Position numbers and translations under genes: made by a program
From: Bacteroides rodentium JCM 16496
Lineage (GTDB): Bacteria; Bacteroidota; Bacteroidia; Bacteroidales; Bacteroidaceae
Reading direction: 5' to 3'
Length of the DNA stretch: 64,000 nucleotides
Assembly: GCF_000614125.1 (NCBI RefSeq)
Contig: NZ_BAKJ01000014.1
Location: 1 to 64,000, forward strand
Shown here: positions 9,217 to 18,622 of the stretch, piece after piece
Position numbering within the stretch: the stretch's first letter is position 1
Layout of the letters: every line of letters begins with the position of its first letter
Notes under the pieces: model-generated
The model's database searches: none
What the model saw: the letters and a program-made list of their open reading frames with translations, nothing else
Told to the model about the DNA's origin: nothing

Positions 9217-10724
9217 GGTTCTTTGTCAATATTTGGTAGATAAGCGGCAGGTTGACGTGGCGGCGCACGTGCTCGGCAAGCCTATCATATTGTTCTTCTT
9301 TGAATGTATGGTAATCGAAAGCGCCGGCATTCCCGGACAGTTTGTCTGTAAAAGGCGCAAGCAGGAAATCTATGAATTCCGGATTGTCGAGAATGCCATG
9401 AATATAGGTCCCCATGCAAGTGGAGTCCACGTAGTAACCGTCGGTAGAACCGTTCTCCAGAAGATTCAAGGGAGAATCGGGAGCAGCTTCTACGGGGGTG
9501 GTCACTCCCATATGGATTTCATAACCCTGCATTAATGGAGAATGGAGAGTGGAAAATGGAGAATGGGGATTGCACAGACCGAACTTCACCTGGCGGGTCA
9601 CCTTCTCTCCCGACATGCGGGTACTGATGGGCAACAGTCCCAGTCCGGGCAGGCGTTCGATGTCTCCCTCCACATGCTCAGGGTCGAGTACCTCCTGCCC
9701 CATCATCTGATAGCCGCCGCAGATGCCCATCACGGTGGCACCTTCACGGTGGGCACGGATGATGGCAGCCGCCACACCGTTACGGCGCAATTCGTAAAGG
9801 TCATCAAGCGTGCTCTTGGAGCCGGGCAGCAGGATGACGTCGGCCTTTGCCAGCTCCTCCACATTGTTGGTATAGAACAGATGTACGCGCGGGTCACGCT
9901 CCAGGGCATTGAAATCGGTAAAGTTACTGAGGTGGCGCAGCAGGATGACGGCGATGTTCACCTTTCCCTTCTCGGCACGGACAGACTTTGTGGCAAGCGC
10001 CACGGAGTCTTCTTCCTCAATGTAGATATCACGGTAGTAAGGCACCACCCCGACAACGGGAATGCCGCAAAGCTCCTCCAGCATCGTAATGCCCGACTCG
10101 AAGAGACGTATATCCCCCCGGAACTTGTTGATAAGGATTCCTTTAATGCGTTCCCGCTCATGGGGACGAAGCAACATCAGCGAACCGTAGACGCTGGCAA
10201 ACACACCGCCACGGTCAATGTCGCCCACAAGAATTACATCGGCTCCGGCATGCAGGGCCATCGGCAGATTGACAAGGTCGGTATCCCGCAGATTGATTTC
10301 GGAGATGCTTCCCGCGCCTTCCAGCACAACGGGATTATAGCGGGCGGCAAGGCGGTCGTAGGCAGCACAAACCTCCCGGCGCAGTTCGTCGCGTCCTTCC
10401 TTGCGGAAATAATCATAAGCATTGCGGTTGCCGATAGGACGCCCGTTAAGAACAACCTGCGGGGTATGGTCCGACTGTGGTTTCAGCAGCAGCGGATTCA
10501 TGTCCGTGTGGCAAGGCACTCCGGCGGCTTCTGCTTGCACAGCTGGGCACGGCCTATCTCCAGCCCTTCGGGAGTGGCAAATGAATTGAGCGCCATATTC
10601 TGTGCTTGAACGGTGCGGGCTGATAGCCGTCCTGCTTGAAGATGCGGCAGAAGGCGGCAGCAATGATGCTCTTTCCCACATCACTACCCGTCCCGGCAAA
10701 CATAATCGGATGAAGTTTCTCCAT
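9209..10724 (-). CDS. cobQ: Cobyric acid synthase (two frameshifts)
   Basis: CobQ (CbiP) amidates four side chains of adenosylcobyrinic acid a,c-diamide using glutamine and ATP. The start at 10724 gives a leader with the ATP-binding motif GTGSDVGKS. Two single-base losses near 10604 and 10543 (each GG to G before C on the coding strand) put a short stretch in another frame. Restoring both gives a continuous protein of about 505 aa. The C-terminal glutamine amidotransferase domain is intact, with the nucleophile in MGICGGYQ and the His region MQGYEIHMG. First gene of cobQ-cobD-cbiB, with a -7 box at 10745-10752. Confidence 0.9.
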
Positions 10725-10744
10725 AAATTCCATTTTAGCGAATG

Positions 10745-10752
10745 CAAAGATA
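10745..10752 (-). promoter_or_regulatory. -7 box upstream of cobQ
   Basis: TATCTTFG-type box reading TATCTTTG on the minus strand, 20 bp before the cobQ start codon. The upstream -33 element is weak, so this is supported mainly by the exact -7 match and position. Confidence 0.45.
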
Positions 10753-10807
10753 GTGCAAATCCGAATATCTCTCCCATTCATAAGCCATATCTTCGGAAAC
10801 TATTCGT

Positions 10808-10815
10808 TATATTTG
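10808..10815 (+). promoter_or_regulatory. -7 box upstream of the efflux operon
   Basis: TATATTTG matches TAnnTTTG and lies about 86 bp before the TolC-like start codon. No clear -33 element. The cobQ promoter faces the other way about 55 bp to the left, so the region is divergent. Confidence 0.4.
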
Positions 10816-10901
10816 TAACGTTCTATTCAAAAAGATGACTACTGAACAATTCACACCTCCTCTTGTTTAGAGAAACAAGAACCCCTAAACCGAACGAACT
10901 T

Positions 10902-12329
10902 ATGAATAATCTATTATGCCGGAGATTCTTTCCGGCTGTTGCCTGCGTGCTGCTTGCCATCGGTGAAGTGGCTGCACAAACATCCCTCCCCCTTAGCTTC
11001 GGTGATGCCCTAAGGCAGATGCAAAACGGCAACCGCAGCCTGAAAATGGCCGACAAGGGAATTGAAGCCGCCCGTGCGGAACGTGACAAACTGAATGCCC
11101 TCTGGTACCCCTCCCTGCAAGGTGCCGGTACGTTCGTGCATCTTTCCGAAAAGATAGAAGTAAAACAGCCCCTTTCCCAGTTCACCGACCCGGCAAAGGA
11201 CTTTGTGCACAACATCGTGCCGGACGACCAGTTCATCAGCAGCATACTCGACCAGATAGGCTCCCATACCCTTGCCTTTCCACTGGCTCCACGCAACCTG
11301 ACTTCCGTCGGCCTGACCGCCGAATGGATTGTATTCTCCGGCGGCAAGCGCATCCGGGCCTCGAAAATAGGCAACACCATGATAGACATCGCCCGCGAAA
11401 ACCGGGGACAGACCGATGCCACGCAACGCACCCTGCTGGCAGAAAGCTACTTCGGACTGAAACTTGCACAAGAGGTGGTACGCGTGCGGCAGGAGACTTA
11501 CAACAGCCTGCAACGCCATTACCAGAATGCCCTTAAACTGGAAGCTGCCGGCATGATAGACAAGGCAGGCCGGCTCTTTGCCCAAGTGAATATGGACGAA
11601 GCCTCCCGCTCACTGGAAGCTGCCCGGAAGGAGGCCTCCGTCGTGCAAAGTGCCCTGCGCACCCTGCTCAACCTGCAAGACACCTGCAGTATCCATCCCA
11701 CCTCGGAGCTTTTCATCAACGACCAACTGCCCGCCAAAGAGGAGTTCCTGCAAACCATGCGGGTGGAGAACTACACCGTGAACCAACTGCAACTGCAGTC
11801 ACAGATTGCCCGCCAGCAGCTCCGCATCGACCAGAGCGGCTACCTGCCGGACATCGCCGTATTCGGCAAGCAGACCCTCTATGCCCACGGCATACAAAGC
11901 AATCTTGTCCCCCGCACCATCGTAGGCATAGGCTTTACTTGGAACTTGTTCGACGGATTGGCGCGTGAGAAGCGCATCCGCCAGTCGAAGATAGCCCAGC
12001 AGACCCTTGCCCTGGGACAAGAAAAAGCCAAAGAAGACCTGAGCGTAGGCATCGACAAGCTCTACACCCAATTGCAAAAGGCACAAGACAACGTACGCGC
12101 CTTGAATACCACCATCGAGCTGAGCGAAGAGCTGGTGCGAATCCGCAAGAAATCCTTTGCCGAAGGCATGGCAACCAGTACCGAGGTCGTAGATGCGGAA
12201 ACGATGCTGGCAACCGTCCGCGTGGCGCGTCTGGCAGCCTACTACGAATATGATGTGGCACTGATGAACCTGCTGGCTATCTGCGGAATACCGGAACGGT
12301 TCGAGAAATATTTCGATACAACTTATTAA
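10902..12329 (+). CDS. TolC family outer-membrane efflux protein
   Basis: A 475-residue outer-membrane channel subunit with a signal peptide ending near AAQTSLPL. Two repeats of the long alpha-helical OEP family follow, typical of TolC-like tunnels. I chose the start at 10902 because it begins the signal peptide. It is followed 12 bp later by a HlyD-type adaptor and then an ABC-2 permease, so it forms the outer-membrane part of a three-part export system. Substrate unknown. Confidence 0.9.
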   Translation: MNNLLCRRFFPAVACVLLAIGEVAAQTSLPLSFGDALRQMQNGNRSLKMADKGIEAARAERDKLNALWYPSLQGAGTFVHLSEKIEVKQPLSQFTDPAKDFVHNIVPDDQFISSILDQIGSHTLAFPLAPRNLTSVGLTAEWIVFSGGKRIRASKIGNTMIDIARENRGQTDATQRTLLAESYFGLKLAQEVVRVRQETYNSLQRHYQNALKLEAAGMIDKAGRLFAQVNMDEASRSLEAARKEASVVQSALRTLLNLQDTCSIHPTSELFINDQLPAKEEFLQTMRVENYTVNQLQLQSQIARQQLRIDQSGYLPDIAVFGKQTLYAHGIQSNLVPRTIVGIGFTWNLFDGLAREKRIRQSKIAQQTLALGQEKAKEDLSVGIDKLYTQLQKAQDNVRALNTTIELSEELVRIRKKSFAEGMATSTEVVDAETMLATVRVARLAAYYEYDVALMNLLAICGIPERFEKYFDTTY

Positions 12330-12341
12330 AACCTACCCTTT

Positions 12342-13337
12342 ATGAAAATCAATAATAAAAGCATCAGCATTGCATTTGTCATTATCCTGGCCGCAACGGT
12401 CATCATTTCGCTTGCCGGCATGTTACTCATGAGCCGGCAGCCCCTGGTCCTGCAAGGACAAGTGGAAGCAACGGAAATACGTATCAGCGGGAAGCTGCCC
12501 GGACGTGTGGACTCCTTCCTCGTACAAGAGGGCGACTGGGTGAAGGCAGGCGATACGCTTGTCGTCATCAACAGCCCCACCATCGAAGCCAAATACCGCC
12601 AGGTGAATGCCCTGGAGCAAGTGGCCCAGGAGCAGAACAAGAAGATAGACGCCGGTACCCGCCGCCAGATTGTAGCCACCGCCCGGCAACTCTGGAACAA
12701 GACGCAGAGCGACCTTGCCCTCGCCAAGACTACTTACCAGCGCATTGTAACGCTTTATAAGGACAGTGTCGTCACCTCCCAGCGACGTGACGAGGTGGAG
12801 GCCATGTACAAAGCCGCCCAAGCCGCCGAACGTGCCGCCTACGAGCAGTACCAGATGGCCGTGGACGGAGCGCAGAGCGAGGACCGCGCCTCGGCCCGCA
12901 GCCTGGTGGAAGCGGCGCGAAGCACCGTCGATGAAGTCTCCTCACTCCTCGTCGACTCCCGTCTCACCGCCCCCGAAGACGGCCAGATAGCCACCATCTT
13001 CCCCAAACGCGGAGAGCTGGTGGCCCCCGGCACTCCCATCATGAGCCTTGTCGTGATGGACGATGCACACGTGGTACTGAACATACGCGAGGACCTGATG
13101 CCGCAGTTCAAGATGGGAGGCACTTTCCGTGCCGATGTCCCCGCCATCGACGGCAAGGACATTGAATTCCGCATCTACTACATCAGTCCGCTGGGCAGCT
13201 TCGCCACCTGGAAATCCACCAAACAGACGGGCAGTTATGACATGCAGACGTTTGAGATACATGCACGTCCCACACAGCAGGTAGAGGGATTGAGACCGGG
13301 GATGTCCGTACTTTTAAAAATGAAGAATAAAAAATGA
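12342..13337 (+). CDS. HlyD family periplasmic adaptor (membrane fusion protein)
   Basis: A 331-residue adaptor: one N-terminal membrane helix (residues about 8-29), a biotinyl-lipoyl-like half beginning GRVDSFLVQEGDWVKAGD, a coiled-coil hairpin in the middle (alanine-, glutamate- and arginine-rich), and the second lipoyl half SRLTAPEDGQIATIFPKRGE. It bridges the inner-membrane permease encoded next and the TolC-like channel encoded before. Its stop overlaps the permease start by 4 bp. Confidence 0.92.
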   Translation: MKINNKSISIAFVIILAATVIISLAGMLLMSRQPLVLQGQVEATEIRISGKLPGRVDSFLVQEGDWVKAGDTLVVINSPTIEAKYRQVNALEQVAQEQNKKIDAGTRRQIVATARQLWNKTQSDLALAKTTYQRIVTLYKDSVVTSQRRDEVEAMYKAAQAAERAAYEQYQMAVDGAQSEDRASARSLVEAARSTVDEVSSLLVDSRLTAPEDGQIATIFPKRGELVAPGTPIMSLVVMDDAHVVLNIREDLMPQFKMGGTFRADVPAIDGKDIEFRIYYISPLGSFATWKSTKQTGSYDMQTFEIHARPTQQVEGLRPGMSVLLKMKNKK

Positions 13338-15723
13338 GAGATAAAGAATTTGGCTGCGCAATGAAAGCGCTCCGCATGGTTATCCGTCGCGAATGGCATC
13401 GCATGACCTCCCGCCGTCTATACCTCGGCGTCTGCCTCGTGCTGCCTTTGTTCTGTCTGTTCTTCATGGCCACCATCTTCGGAAACGGACAGATGGAGAA
13501 CATTCCCGTGGGTATCGTCGACCTGGACAACACTGCCACTTCGCGCAATATCTCCCGGCGCATCTCTGCCGCCCCCACCTTCCGTGTGACGGAGCACTTC
13601 ACCGACGAAGCCGACGCCCGCCAGGCATTGCAACGGAAGGACATATACGGCTACCTCGTCATCCCGCCCCGCTTCGAACAGAAGGCGGTGACGGGAACTG
13701 ACGCAACGCTCACCTATTATTACCACTATGCCCTTCTTTCTGTAGGCAGCGAGCTGATGGCGGCGTTCGAGAATACGCTTGCCCCCGTGGCACTCTCCCC
13801 CATCGTGATGCAGGCCGAAGCTCTGGGAGTCAGCGGAGAACAGATACAGACCTTCCTGCTCCCCGTAGAAGCCAGTACCCATCCCCTCTACAATCCGGAT
13901 ATGGACTACTCCATCTACCTGAGCCAGCCCTTCTTCTTCGTACTGTTCCAGATACTCATCCTGCTCACCACCGTCTACTCCATAGGCAGCGAGATGAAAT
14001 TCGGCAGCGCCGGCGAATGGCTGGAGACGGCACGGGGCAATATCCTCACTGCCGTAGCAGGGAAACTGCTGCCCTATACCCTCATCTTCTCGTCCATCGG
14101 CATCTTGGCAAACTATGTATTGTTCGGCCCGTTACACATCCCCTTCTCGGGCAGTCTGTGGCTGATGAACGCAGTGACCGTACTCTTCATCATCGCTACC
14201 CAGGCATTGGCGGTCTTTATCTATTCGGTCTTTCCCAAGATTGCCTACATTATCAGCGTAGTGTCCATGGTAGGCTCGTTGGGAGCCACGTTGTCCGGGG
14301 TCACTTTTCCCGTCACAGCCATGTATGCGCCCGTGCATGCGGCATCCTACCTCTTCCCCGTACGGCACTTCACGGAGGCGGCACAAGCCATGATTTACTT
14401 CGATGCAGGTTTTGCCTACTTCTGGCAGTCGGTAGCCACGCTATCCGTCTTCCTGCTGGCAGCATTGCTGATACTGCCGTTGCTGAAATGGTGGATAAAA
14501 AAAGAGATAAGGGAAGAAGCAATCGCCGCCTCCCCATCACCTTGCCCACCTACCGTATTGTCAACAGCTTCCGTCATCCGCCACGAGTGGCATGCCATCG
14601 CCACCAATCCCGCCATCCTGCTCGTGCTGGCAGGCGGCATCTTCCTCTACGGACTGCTCTACAACTACATGTACGCTCCCAACCTGGTGCGCAAGGCTCC
14701 CGTCGCAGTGGTAGACCTCTCCCACTCCGCCCTCAGCCGCGAATACATCCGGCTGCTCGACGCCACTCCCCAGACCGCCGTCTACGGCCAGACGCCCAAC
14801 ATCCTCGAAGCCCGCCAATGGATGAAGCAGGGCGACGTGGCAGGCATCCTTTACCTGCCTGCCGACTTCGAGGCACGTGTGGCACGGGGCGAGACTTCGG
14901 TTTTCGTGCTCTATGCCGCCACGGACGCTTTCCTCAACTTCAAGGGATTACAAGAGTCCAGCGCGCGTGTCATGCTTGCCGTGAACGATGCCCACCGCAT
15001 GGAGGGCACCGTATTCCTGCCTCCGCAAGGGTTGCTGGCAGTGGCTTCGTCCGCTCCCGTCAGCGTGTCAGGCACAGCCCTCTACAACTATACGGAGGGG
15101 TACGGTTCGTATCTGATTCCAGCCGTCATGATTGTCATCATCTTCCAGACGATGCTGATGGTGATTGCCATGCTGACGGGCGAGGAAGCGGAAGCCAGAA
15201 GAAAGGGAATACGCTGATGCGTGCCGGCTCGCTGAAGGATGTATGGCGGATTGTCGGGGGCAGGACCTTTGTATACTTCATGCTGTATGTAGTGTTCTCC
15301 CTATTCCTGCTGGGACTGCTGCCGCATCTGTTCAGCATCCCCCACATCGGCAGCGGAAAGGATATCGTCACCATGATGATACCCTTCCTGCTGGGCACAA
15401 GTTTCCTTGCCCTGGCCGTCTCCCGCTGGTTTACAGACTCCGAAGCGCCGCTACTGATGATAGCCTTCTTCTCTGTGGGCTACATCTTCCTTTCGGGCGT
15501 GTCTTATCCGCTGGAGCTGATGCCGTGGTATTGGCAGGCGGCCCACTATCTTTTTCCGGCAGGTCCTGCCGTACTTGCTTTTGTAAAACTGAACTCAATG
15601 GGTGGAACGCTGGCCGACGTATGGCCGCAGATGCTGACAATGTGGATACAAGTATTGGTCTATGGAACTTTGGCGCTCTGTACTACACGTCGCCTCTACG
15701 GAGAAGGAAAAGTGAAGGCATAA
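13334..15723 (+). CDS. Double-length ABC-2 type permease (one frameshift)
   Basis: Two ABC-2 (YhgE/YbhR-like) permease units are joined in one reading frame. Each has an N-terminal membrane helix, an extracytoplasmic domain (VGIVDLDNT in the first, VAVVDLSHS in the second) and a C-terminal membrane bundle. The junction is near residue 395-415. At about 15207 one base is missing (GGGG read as GGG); after repair the second membrane bundle continues to the stop at 15723, giving about 796 aa. No ATP-binding subunit is encoded nearby, so either an ATPase is supplied from elsewhere or the pump is not a standard ABC exporter. Fusion is seen directly; substrate is unknown. Confidence 0.8.
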
Positions 15724-15728
15724 AAAAA

Positions 15729-15755
15729 GGCTATCTATCCCAGACAGCCAATCTT
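15729..15755. terminator. Terminator after the efflux operon
   Basis: Stem GGCTATCT (15729-15736) / AGACAGCC (15742-15749) with one mismatch, an upstream A run and a downstream AATCTTTT. It sits just after the permease stop. The rest of the gap to 15957 contains only a possible 19-residue leader ORF at 15779-15838. Confidence 0.55.
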
Positions 15756-15778
15756 TTGTTAACCTTAAATCTAATACT

Positions 15779-15838
15779 ATGAAAAACACATTGCAAATAT
15801 ACGGAGTTCTCCGAATTCTCCAAAATTTCCGCCCATAA
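15779..15838 (+). other. Possible 19-residue leader ORF
   Basis: ATG at 15779 opens MKNTLQIYGVLRILQNFRP followed by TAA, directly after a TTAACCTTAAATCTAATACT stretch that resembles leaders often seen before short Bacteroides ORFs. No ribosome binding evidence is expected in this phylum, so coding status is unproven. Confidence 0.2.
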
Positions 15839-15957
15839 CAGCCTTATTTATAACATGGTTTAATAGGAATATGCCGTTGTTAACAGATAGGGGCTGGGCA
15901 AATAAGAAATTTTCACTATCTTCATCCCCAAAATCGTAAATCAAAGAATATTCTGCC

Positions 15958-17142
15958 ATGATTCATACCATACTCGATACAGACCTTTACAAATTCACCA
16001 CCTCGTATGCCTACATCAAATTGTTTCCCTATGCCATGGGCACTTTCAGCTTCAAGGACAGAGACGACACCGCCTATACGGACACGTTTCTGAAGGAGCT
16101 GCAAGAGGCGGTGGACAGCCTGGCACAGACCGTACTTACTGCCGAAGAGCTGGAATACATGACCCGCCACTGCCGTTTCCTGCCAAGGGTCTATTGGGAG
16201 TGGCTCTCCTCCTTCCGCTTCCAGCCGGAGAAGGTAAGCATCCATCTGGACGAGGACCGGCACCTGAACATTGAAATCACGGACTATCTGTACAAGGCCA
16301 CCCTTTACGAAGTCCCTCTGCTTGCCATCGTATCCGAAATAAAGAACCGTTCTTTGGGAAACGTGGCCGACATGGACAACATACTCTGCAAACTTTCCGA
16401 AAAGGTGGCACTCTCCAACCGGCGCCAGCTGTATTTTTCGGAGTTCGGCACCCGGAGACGCTTCTCGTTCGAAGTACAAGACAAAATCATAGGCCGTCTG
16501 AAGGAAAACGCCGAATATTGTACCGGGACTTCCAACTGCCACTTCGCCATGAAATACGGCATGAAGCCTATGGGGACGCATCCGCATGAATGGTTCATGT
16601 TCCACGGCGCACAGTTCGGCTACAAACACGCCAACTACATGGCCTTGGAAAACTGGGTGAACGTGTACGACGGCGACTTGGGCATCGCACTGTCCGATAC
16701 CTATACCTCCGGCATTTTCCTAAGTAACCTGAGCCGCAAGCAGGCCAAACTATTCGACGGTGTACGCTGCGACTCCGGCGATGAATTCGATTTCACCGAC
16801 AAGCTCGTTGCCCGCTACCGCGAACTGGGCATCGACCCTACCACTAAAACCATCGTCTTCAGCAATGCGCTCGACTTTGGCAAGGCACTTGATATTCAGG
16901 AGCATTGCAGAGGTAAAATCCGCTGCTCCTTCGGCATCGGCACCAATCTGACGAATGATACCGGTTTCAAGCCCTCCAACATCGTAATGAAACTGACGCA
17001 GTGCAAGATGAACGTCAACCAGGAATGGCGCGAATGCGTGAAACTGTCCGACGATGCAGGAAAGCATATCGGCAGCGAAGCGGAAGTACGGGCATGTCTG
17101 TATGATTTAAGGCTCGGACAACAAGCAGGAAACCTATGCTGA
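15958..17142 (+). CDS. pncB: Nicotinate phosphoribosyltransferase
   Basis: PncB converts nicotinate and PRPP to nicotinate mononucleotide in NAD salvage. NaMN is also the substrate of CobT, so the gene fits a B12-rich neighbourhood. The 394-residue protein has the expected length. It shows the N-terminal DTDLYKFTTSYA, the central FSFEVQDKI, the GTSN loop and the RCDSGDEFDF and FGIGTNLTND motifs of the phosphate-binding barrel. No disruption seen. Confidence 0.95.
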   Translation: MIHTILDTDLYKFTTSYAYIKLFPYAMGTFSFKDRDDTAYTDTFLKELQEAVDSLAQTVLTAEELEYMTRHCRFLPRVYWEWLSSFRFQPEKVSIHLDEDRHLNIEITDYLYKATLYEVPLLAIVSEIKNRSLGNVADMDNILCKLSEKVALSNRRQLYFSEFGTRRRFSFEVQDKIIGRLKENAEYCTGTSNCHFAMKYGMKPMGTHPHEWFMFHGAQFGYKHANYMALENWVNVYDGDLGIALSDTYTSGIFLSNLSRKQAKLFDGVRCDSGDEFDFTDKLVARYRELGIDPTTKTIVFSNALDFGKALDIQEHCRGKIRCSFGIGTNLTNDTGFKPSNIVMKLTQCKMNVNQEWRECVKLSDDAGKHIGSEAEVRACLYDLRLGQQAGNLC

Positions 17143-17173
17143 GAACAGTTTCCCGGCGATTAGCGATAAGCAC

Positions 17174-17743
17174 TTACTGTCTTTTCCTTTTGTAAGCAAA
17201 CTCCTGCCATTTCTCCTCCGGCCAGTCCTGCCGCTGCATCTCCATGCGGGCCATGACGAAGAACAAGTCCGAAAGGCGGTTGATGAAACGTAGGATATCC
17301 TCGTTCACGGGGTCTTGGCGATGGAGTGTCCACAAACGGCGTTCGGCACGGCGGGCCACGGTACGGGCAAACTGCAGTTGGGCAGATGCGGAAGTGCCAC
17401 CGGGCAAAAGGAAGTAGCCGTTGTCCGTCAGCAGGACGGTCATGGCATCCATCTCCTGCTCACAGCGTAGCGTGAGCTCTGCGGCAGAAAGCGGATTAGG
17501 ATTTACCACTCCCGAGGGGGTGGCCACATGGCTCATTACCACCATCAGTTCCCGCTGGACAGCATGCAGCAACTCCTGCCAGGCATCTTTTGCCGCCAGC
17601 ATGGAGCGCACGATGCCAATCACGGCATTCAATTCATCAAGGCATCCGTTTGCCTCGATACGGATGTCATCTTTCGGCACGCGCGTGCCACCATGAATAC
17701 CCGTTGTTCCTTTGTCTCCAGTTTTGGTATAGACTCTTTTCAT
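17174..17743 (-). CDS. PduO-type cob(I)alamin adenosyltransferase
   Basis: This enzyme transfers the adenosyl group of ATP to cob(I)alamin or a corrinoid precursor. The N-terminal ATP-binding motif YTKTGDKGTTGIHGG is at residues 4-18, followed by EANGCLDELNA. The helical-bundle signature FARTVARRAERR and the NRLSDLFFVMAR end segment are intact. At 189 residues it is the usual single-domain form. It starts 3 bp after the zeta-like kinase gene, so it may be co-transcribed from the promoter at 18562-18592, an odd pairing of a toxin-like module with a B12 enzyme. Confidence 0.93.
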   Translation of the reverse strand: MKRVYTKTGDKGTTGIHGGTRVPKDDIRIEANGCLDELNAVIGIVRSMLAAKDAWQELLHAVQRELMVVMSHVATPSGVVNPNPLSAAELTLRCEQEMDAMTVLLTDNGYFLLPGGTSASAQLQFARTVARRAERRLWTLHRQDPVNEDILRFINRLSDLFFVMARMEMQRQDWPEEKWQEFAYKRKRQ

Positions 17744-17746
17744 ACT

Positions 17747-18343
17747 CTATTTGATAAGGAACTGTGCCCACTGCGGGATTTCCTCTACATATTGTTTGAA
17801 GAGGGTCCCGTTTACAGTGCGGAACAATAATCGAGGGATTTGATTTTCTATTGAATTATCGTAGATATATACCCTATCAACCAAGGATATTGCTTTGCCT
17901 ATATTCAATAACGATTTATAATAACGGGAAATAATTTTGGAAATGGGAACTTCATGCCCTCCATTCAAATAGCGCTGTGTAATACGCCGTACATTTATCT
18001 CAGGATTATCTGTACAGACAAAAAAAATGCGAATAAAAAATCCTGCTTTTTTTGCTTCTTCAACAAATGCAAGTTTTTCGTCTGAGGAAAAGACTGTTTC
18101 AAATACAAAATCTTGCCTTTTCCTTAAACACTCATAACGCATTTTAGTCGCCAATTCTGCTGCCTTCAATACTGCAACGGGAGAATTCCAATCACCATAT
18201 TGTTCTTGCGCTATATTATCAGGATTAATGTAAAGGCTATTTTCTGCCCATTCATTATGAAGCAGTTGCACTGTCGTAGAAGTTTTACCCGAACCATTCG
18301 GACCAGCTACTATACAAAGTGTCGGATTTTTTTCGTTCATCAC
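17747..18343 (-). CDS. Zeta-toxin-like P-loop kinase
   Basis: A 198-residue P-loop protein of the zeta toxin / AAA_33 kinase group. Walker A is AGPNGSGKTST near residues 13-23, the INPDNIAQEQ segment matches the zeta substrate-binding region, and FETVFSS and the later RRITQRYLNGGHEVP helix (with an RRxxxR-like pattern) are typical. Zeta toxins phosphorylate UDP-N-acetylglucosamine, but chromosomal relatives may act on other substrates. It overlaps the preceding small coiled-coil gene by 4 bp (ATGA), the usual layout of an antitoxin-toxin pair. Confidence 0.8.
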   Translation of the reverse strand: MMNEKNPTLCIVAGPNGSGKTSTTVQLLHNEWAENSLYINPDNIAQEQYGDWNSPVAVLKAAELATKMRYECLRKRQDFVFETVFSSDEKLAFVEEAKKAGFFIRIFFVCTDNPEINVRRITQRYLNGGHEVPISKIISRYYKSLLNIGKAISLVDRVYIYDNSIENQIPRLLFRTVNGTLFKQYVEEIPQWAQFLIK

Positions 18344-18537
18344 ATGGATATATCACTTACATTTTTAGCTCTATATGCTTTCAATTTTTCTCTCACCTCT
18401 TGCATTCTCCGCTCCAATTCTCTTTTTGCCTTGCGAGAACTTTCACGGGCCGCAACAGCCACTTGTTCCATCAAAGCATGCAGTTGTTCATCAGTAGGGT
18501 CTTCCAAAGAAGACAAGCGATAAGTATTCAGTTTCAT
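18340..18537 (-). CDS. Small charged helical protein, candidate antitoxin
   Basis: A 65-residue, highly charged, probably coiled-coil protein (many Ala, Glu, Arg and Lys in the C-terminal half). I chose the start at 18537 because the promoter at 18562-18592 would place the transcript start near 18555, excluding an in-frame ATG at 18591. It overlaps the zeta-like kinase start by 4 bp. Position and size suggest it neutralises or partners the kinase. I do not recognise a named antitoxin family. Confidence 0.65.
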   Translation of the reverse strand: MKLNTYRLSSLEDPTDEQLHALMEQVAVAARESSRKAKRELERRMQEVREKLKAYRAKNVSDISM

Positions 18538-18561
18538 AATCATAATATATTTAAATGAAAA

Positions 18562-18592
18562 CAAAGATACTCCACTATTTCGAGAACACAAA
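18562..18592 (-). promoter_or_regulatory. Promoter of the small-protein/zeta/adenosyltransferase operon
   Basis: TTTG (18589-18592), a 19-bp spacer and TATCTTTG (18562-18569) on the minus strand: a textbook Bacteroides promoter. Confidence 0.75.
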
Positions 18593-18622
18593 CGAAATTA
18601 CATAAAATATCAATGCGCTATT

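Noticed and set aside
14017..15723. A 568-codon frame over the second half of the ABC-2 permease
   Set aside because: Only its last ~170 codons resemble a protein, and these are the continuation of the permease after the one-base break; the rest is out-of-frame sequence.
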